DNA from: JADJSS01 sp046329815
GTDB lineage: Bacteria > Bacteroidota > Bacteroidia > Chitinophagales > JADIYW01
NCBI GenBank assembly: GCA_046329815.1
Contig: JAXLTY010000003.1
Span: 372,001 to 436,000, forward strand
Reading direction: 5' to 3'
DNA: 64,000 bases
Every line of letters begins with the position of its first letter. The first letter of the stretch is position 1. The position numbers were made by a program, and so were the translations under genes. Positions 62,609 through 64,000 of the stretch are shown one piece after another. The notes under the pieces are model-generated. The model did no database searches. It was not told the DNA's origin and saw nothing but the letters and a program-made list of their open reading frames with translations.

Positions 62609-64000
62609 TTATTGCAATATCAGCTTTCCTCTTCCAATCACTTCACCTTCTTTGTTTTGAACAATGTAGAAATACATGCCGTTAGATAAATTATTGCGTT
62701 GAAATTGATAGGTAGTTTTGTTCGCTACATTTTCATTTGCTACCAACGCACCGTTCACATCATACACTATTAATTGTGCGGCTTTGGTGTTATATACAAA
62801 CTCAAAGGTAGTTATAGTATTGAATGGATTTGGATAGACGTATATCGCTTCATAATTGTTTTTCTGTTCTTTGACTGCCGTAACAAAACTCAACGTTGCG
62901 CCGGTTGGCAATCTGTCGTCAATGCTTACTTGTGTGGTGTTTGTTTTGATTGGCAAATTAAAATCGAAATAAATATCTGCGCTGTTTTTTACCAATGTTC
63001 CATTTGGAATGCTGTCGTACGGTGTGATTTTAAACGACACAAAACCATGGCTTTTCGGCTCGTTCGTAAAGGAATCGACTAAGTTGATTCTGTCAAATGT
63101 AAATTTCAGTATTGGTTTGCCACTGCCGGTAAATTCTATTTTGTATGGATGCGATGATGCGCCGAATTCCAGTGTTGACAAATCTAAGTTCTGATTTAAG
63201 GTATCAACAATGACTACTTTATATGCAGTATCGGTTCCGGTGTTTTGGAAACGGATCAGATAATCTAACGGCACTTTATGTTTTACTAATTTGTTGGTTC
63301 CAACACCGGACGGCGAAACAGATTTATCGTTCGGATCGTAGCTGTCGCGAATCGGTAAGCATATTTTTTCTACATCAGGTGCTACGGTATTTTGTGGCAT
63401 TTGGTTTACAAAACCACGTGATGCCACGCCTGTTCCACAGTTTTCAATCGTTATATTTGGTGTTGATGCAGATGGAAAATGAGGCACCTGATCGGCTTCT
63501 AAACGATAGGTATTTCCAGTAGCAGTAACGTTGATTACTAAACTATCACCTGCCAATAACTTAAATTTCTTACTAACTGCTTGCACCGCGTCTTTATAAA
63601 TCCTATACGATGAAGAATCATTCATGTTATTTTGACCGATGTTTTTGATGACAAAACGTGCGGTGTTTCCGGTGCATCTGCCGTCAACGCTCACTTCGCT
63701 TTTGTCCCAAAGTGCATAGTCCGGCTGTAGTTGATCTACACAGGTATTGCGCGGTAAAATGTATGCAGTAATACATTGCGTTAAACCTGTGATTCCATTC
63801 ACGCAATCTACTTTTGTAGTTAAGTAAATCGTACCACATTCATTCGCACGAAGCGAACCGATATTGAACGTTATTTTTTTACCGATGATCGTATAATTAG
63901 GATTGCTTGCAGAAACAAACGTAACATATTCAGGCAATGTAACGATTACTTGTACATTATTCGTATCTATATTTCCGATGTTGCAGTATTTTATTGTTGC
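62609..64000 (-). CDS. T9SS-exported repeat-domain protein, 5'-truncated by window edge
   Basis: The frame is open from the right edge (minus strand start beyond 64000), continuing into the TTG at 63937 that an ORF caller may choose, and is at least 463 residues. It contains Ig/DUF11-like repeats with the motif DSYDPNDKSVSPSGVG followed by LVKHKVPLDYLIRFQNTGTDTAYKVVIVDTL. It ends with a T9SS domain, VYPNPFNTITTFEF...NKEGEVIGRGKLIL. It is probably a surface adhesin-like or structural exported protein. The N-terminal domain lies outside the window. Confidence 0.85.
   Translation of the reverse strand, partial: ATIKYCNIGNIDTNNVQVIVTLPEYVTFVSASNPNYTIIGKKITFNIGSLRANECGTIYLTTKVDCVNGITGLTQCITAYILPRNTCVDQLQPDYALWDKSEVSVDGRCTGNTARFVIKNIGQNNMNDSSSYRIYKDAVQAVSKKFKLLAGDSLVINVTATGNTYRLEADQVPHFPSASTPNITIENCGTGVASRGFVNQMPQNTVAPDVEKICLPIRDSYDPNDKSVSPSGVGTNKLVKHKVPLDYLIRFQNTGTDTAYKVVIVDTLNQNLDLSTLEFGASSHPYKIEFTGSGKPILKFTFDRINLVDSFTNEPKSHGFVSFKITPYDSIPNGTLVKNSADIYFDFNLPIKTNTTQVSIDDRLPTGATLSFVTAVKEQKNNYEAIYVYPNPFNTITTFEFVYNTKAAQLIVYDVNGALVANENVANKTTYQFQRNNLSNGMYFYIVQNKEGEVIGRGKLILQ

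Overview
The window comes from an AT-rich Bacteroidota chromosome. This is inferred from 'SCKKD'-type lipoprotein signals, TonB-dependent receptor and type IX secretion C-terminal signals (xYPNPxxG), promoter -7 boxes of the form TAnnTTTG, a DUF4835 gene and Bacteroidota-type RNA polymerase omega. Twelve attC recombination sites make the left quarter an integron cassette array. No integron integrase lies in the window. All cassettes point the same way, so attI/intI, if present, should lie left of position 1.

Positions 1-15,370 are the array. The first, incompletely visible cassette carries an Hsp90/MORC-like (GHKL) ATPase and a radical-SAM protein. The next eleven cassettes are: an Ig-like lipoprotein; a three-gene exported-protein cassette; a lipoprotein cytochrome c; a non-coding structured cassette; a two-lipoprotein cassette (one with a beta/gamma-crystallin domain); a second structured cassette; a complete type II restriction-modification system; a third structured cassette; an identical second copy of the cytochrome c cassette; a fourth structured cassette; and a small exported protein. 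A truncated fifth structured copy ends the array. For most coding cassettes, the first bases after the GTT junction are the exact reverse complement of the inverse core (R'') in that cassette's own attC, as integron chemistry predicts. The ~433-bp non-coding cassettes hold no ORF but fold almost completely into nested stems, and are the best candidate here for an undescribed element.

Positions 15,370-22,700 hold small lipoprotein/SpoIIAA-like genes, then nuoE and nuoF separated by an AT-rich AAA-ATPase/TOPRIM pair that looks like a defence module inserted in a respiratory operon, an HD hydrolase and RNase P RNA carrying two dispersed palindromic repeats. Positions 22,700-40,400 are mostly housekeeping: lipase, rlmI, folA-thyA, bamD-rpoZ-coaBC-DUF4835-recN, a TPR protein, outer-membrane proteins, a Crp/Fnr regulator and lepA.

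Positions 40,400-55,340 hold an exported protein with a cytidine-deaminase-like partner, a glycosyltransferase, a frameshifted SGNH hydrolase, a TonB-dependent receptor next to a secreted X-Pro-peptidase-like hydrolase, terC, msrA and feoAB. Positions 55,540-57,460 are a PvuII-type restriction-modification system whose endonuclease is fused to an N-terminal XRE/C-protein-like domain, with two operator-like palindromes between the divergent genes. The rest holds an LptF/G permease, tgt, a GT2 glycosyltransferase containing heptanucleotide repeats, a truncated sigma factor, a secreted M43 metalloprotease and a partial type IX secreted protein that runs off the right edge.
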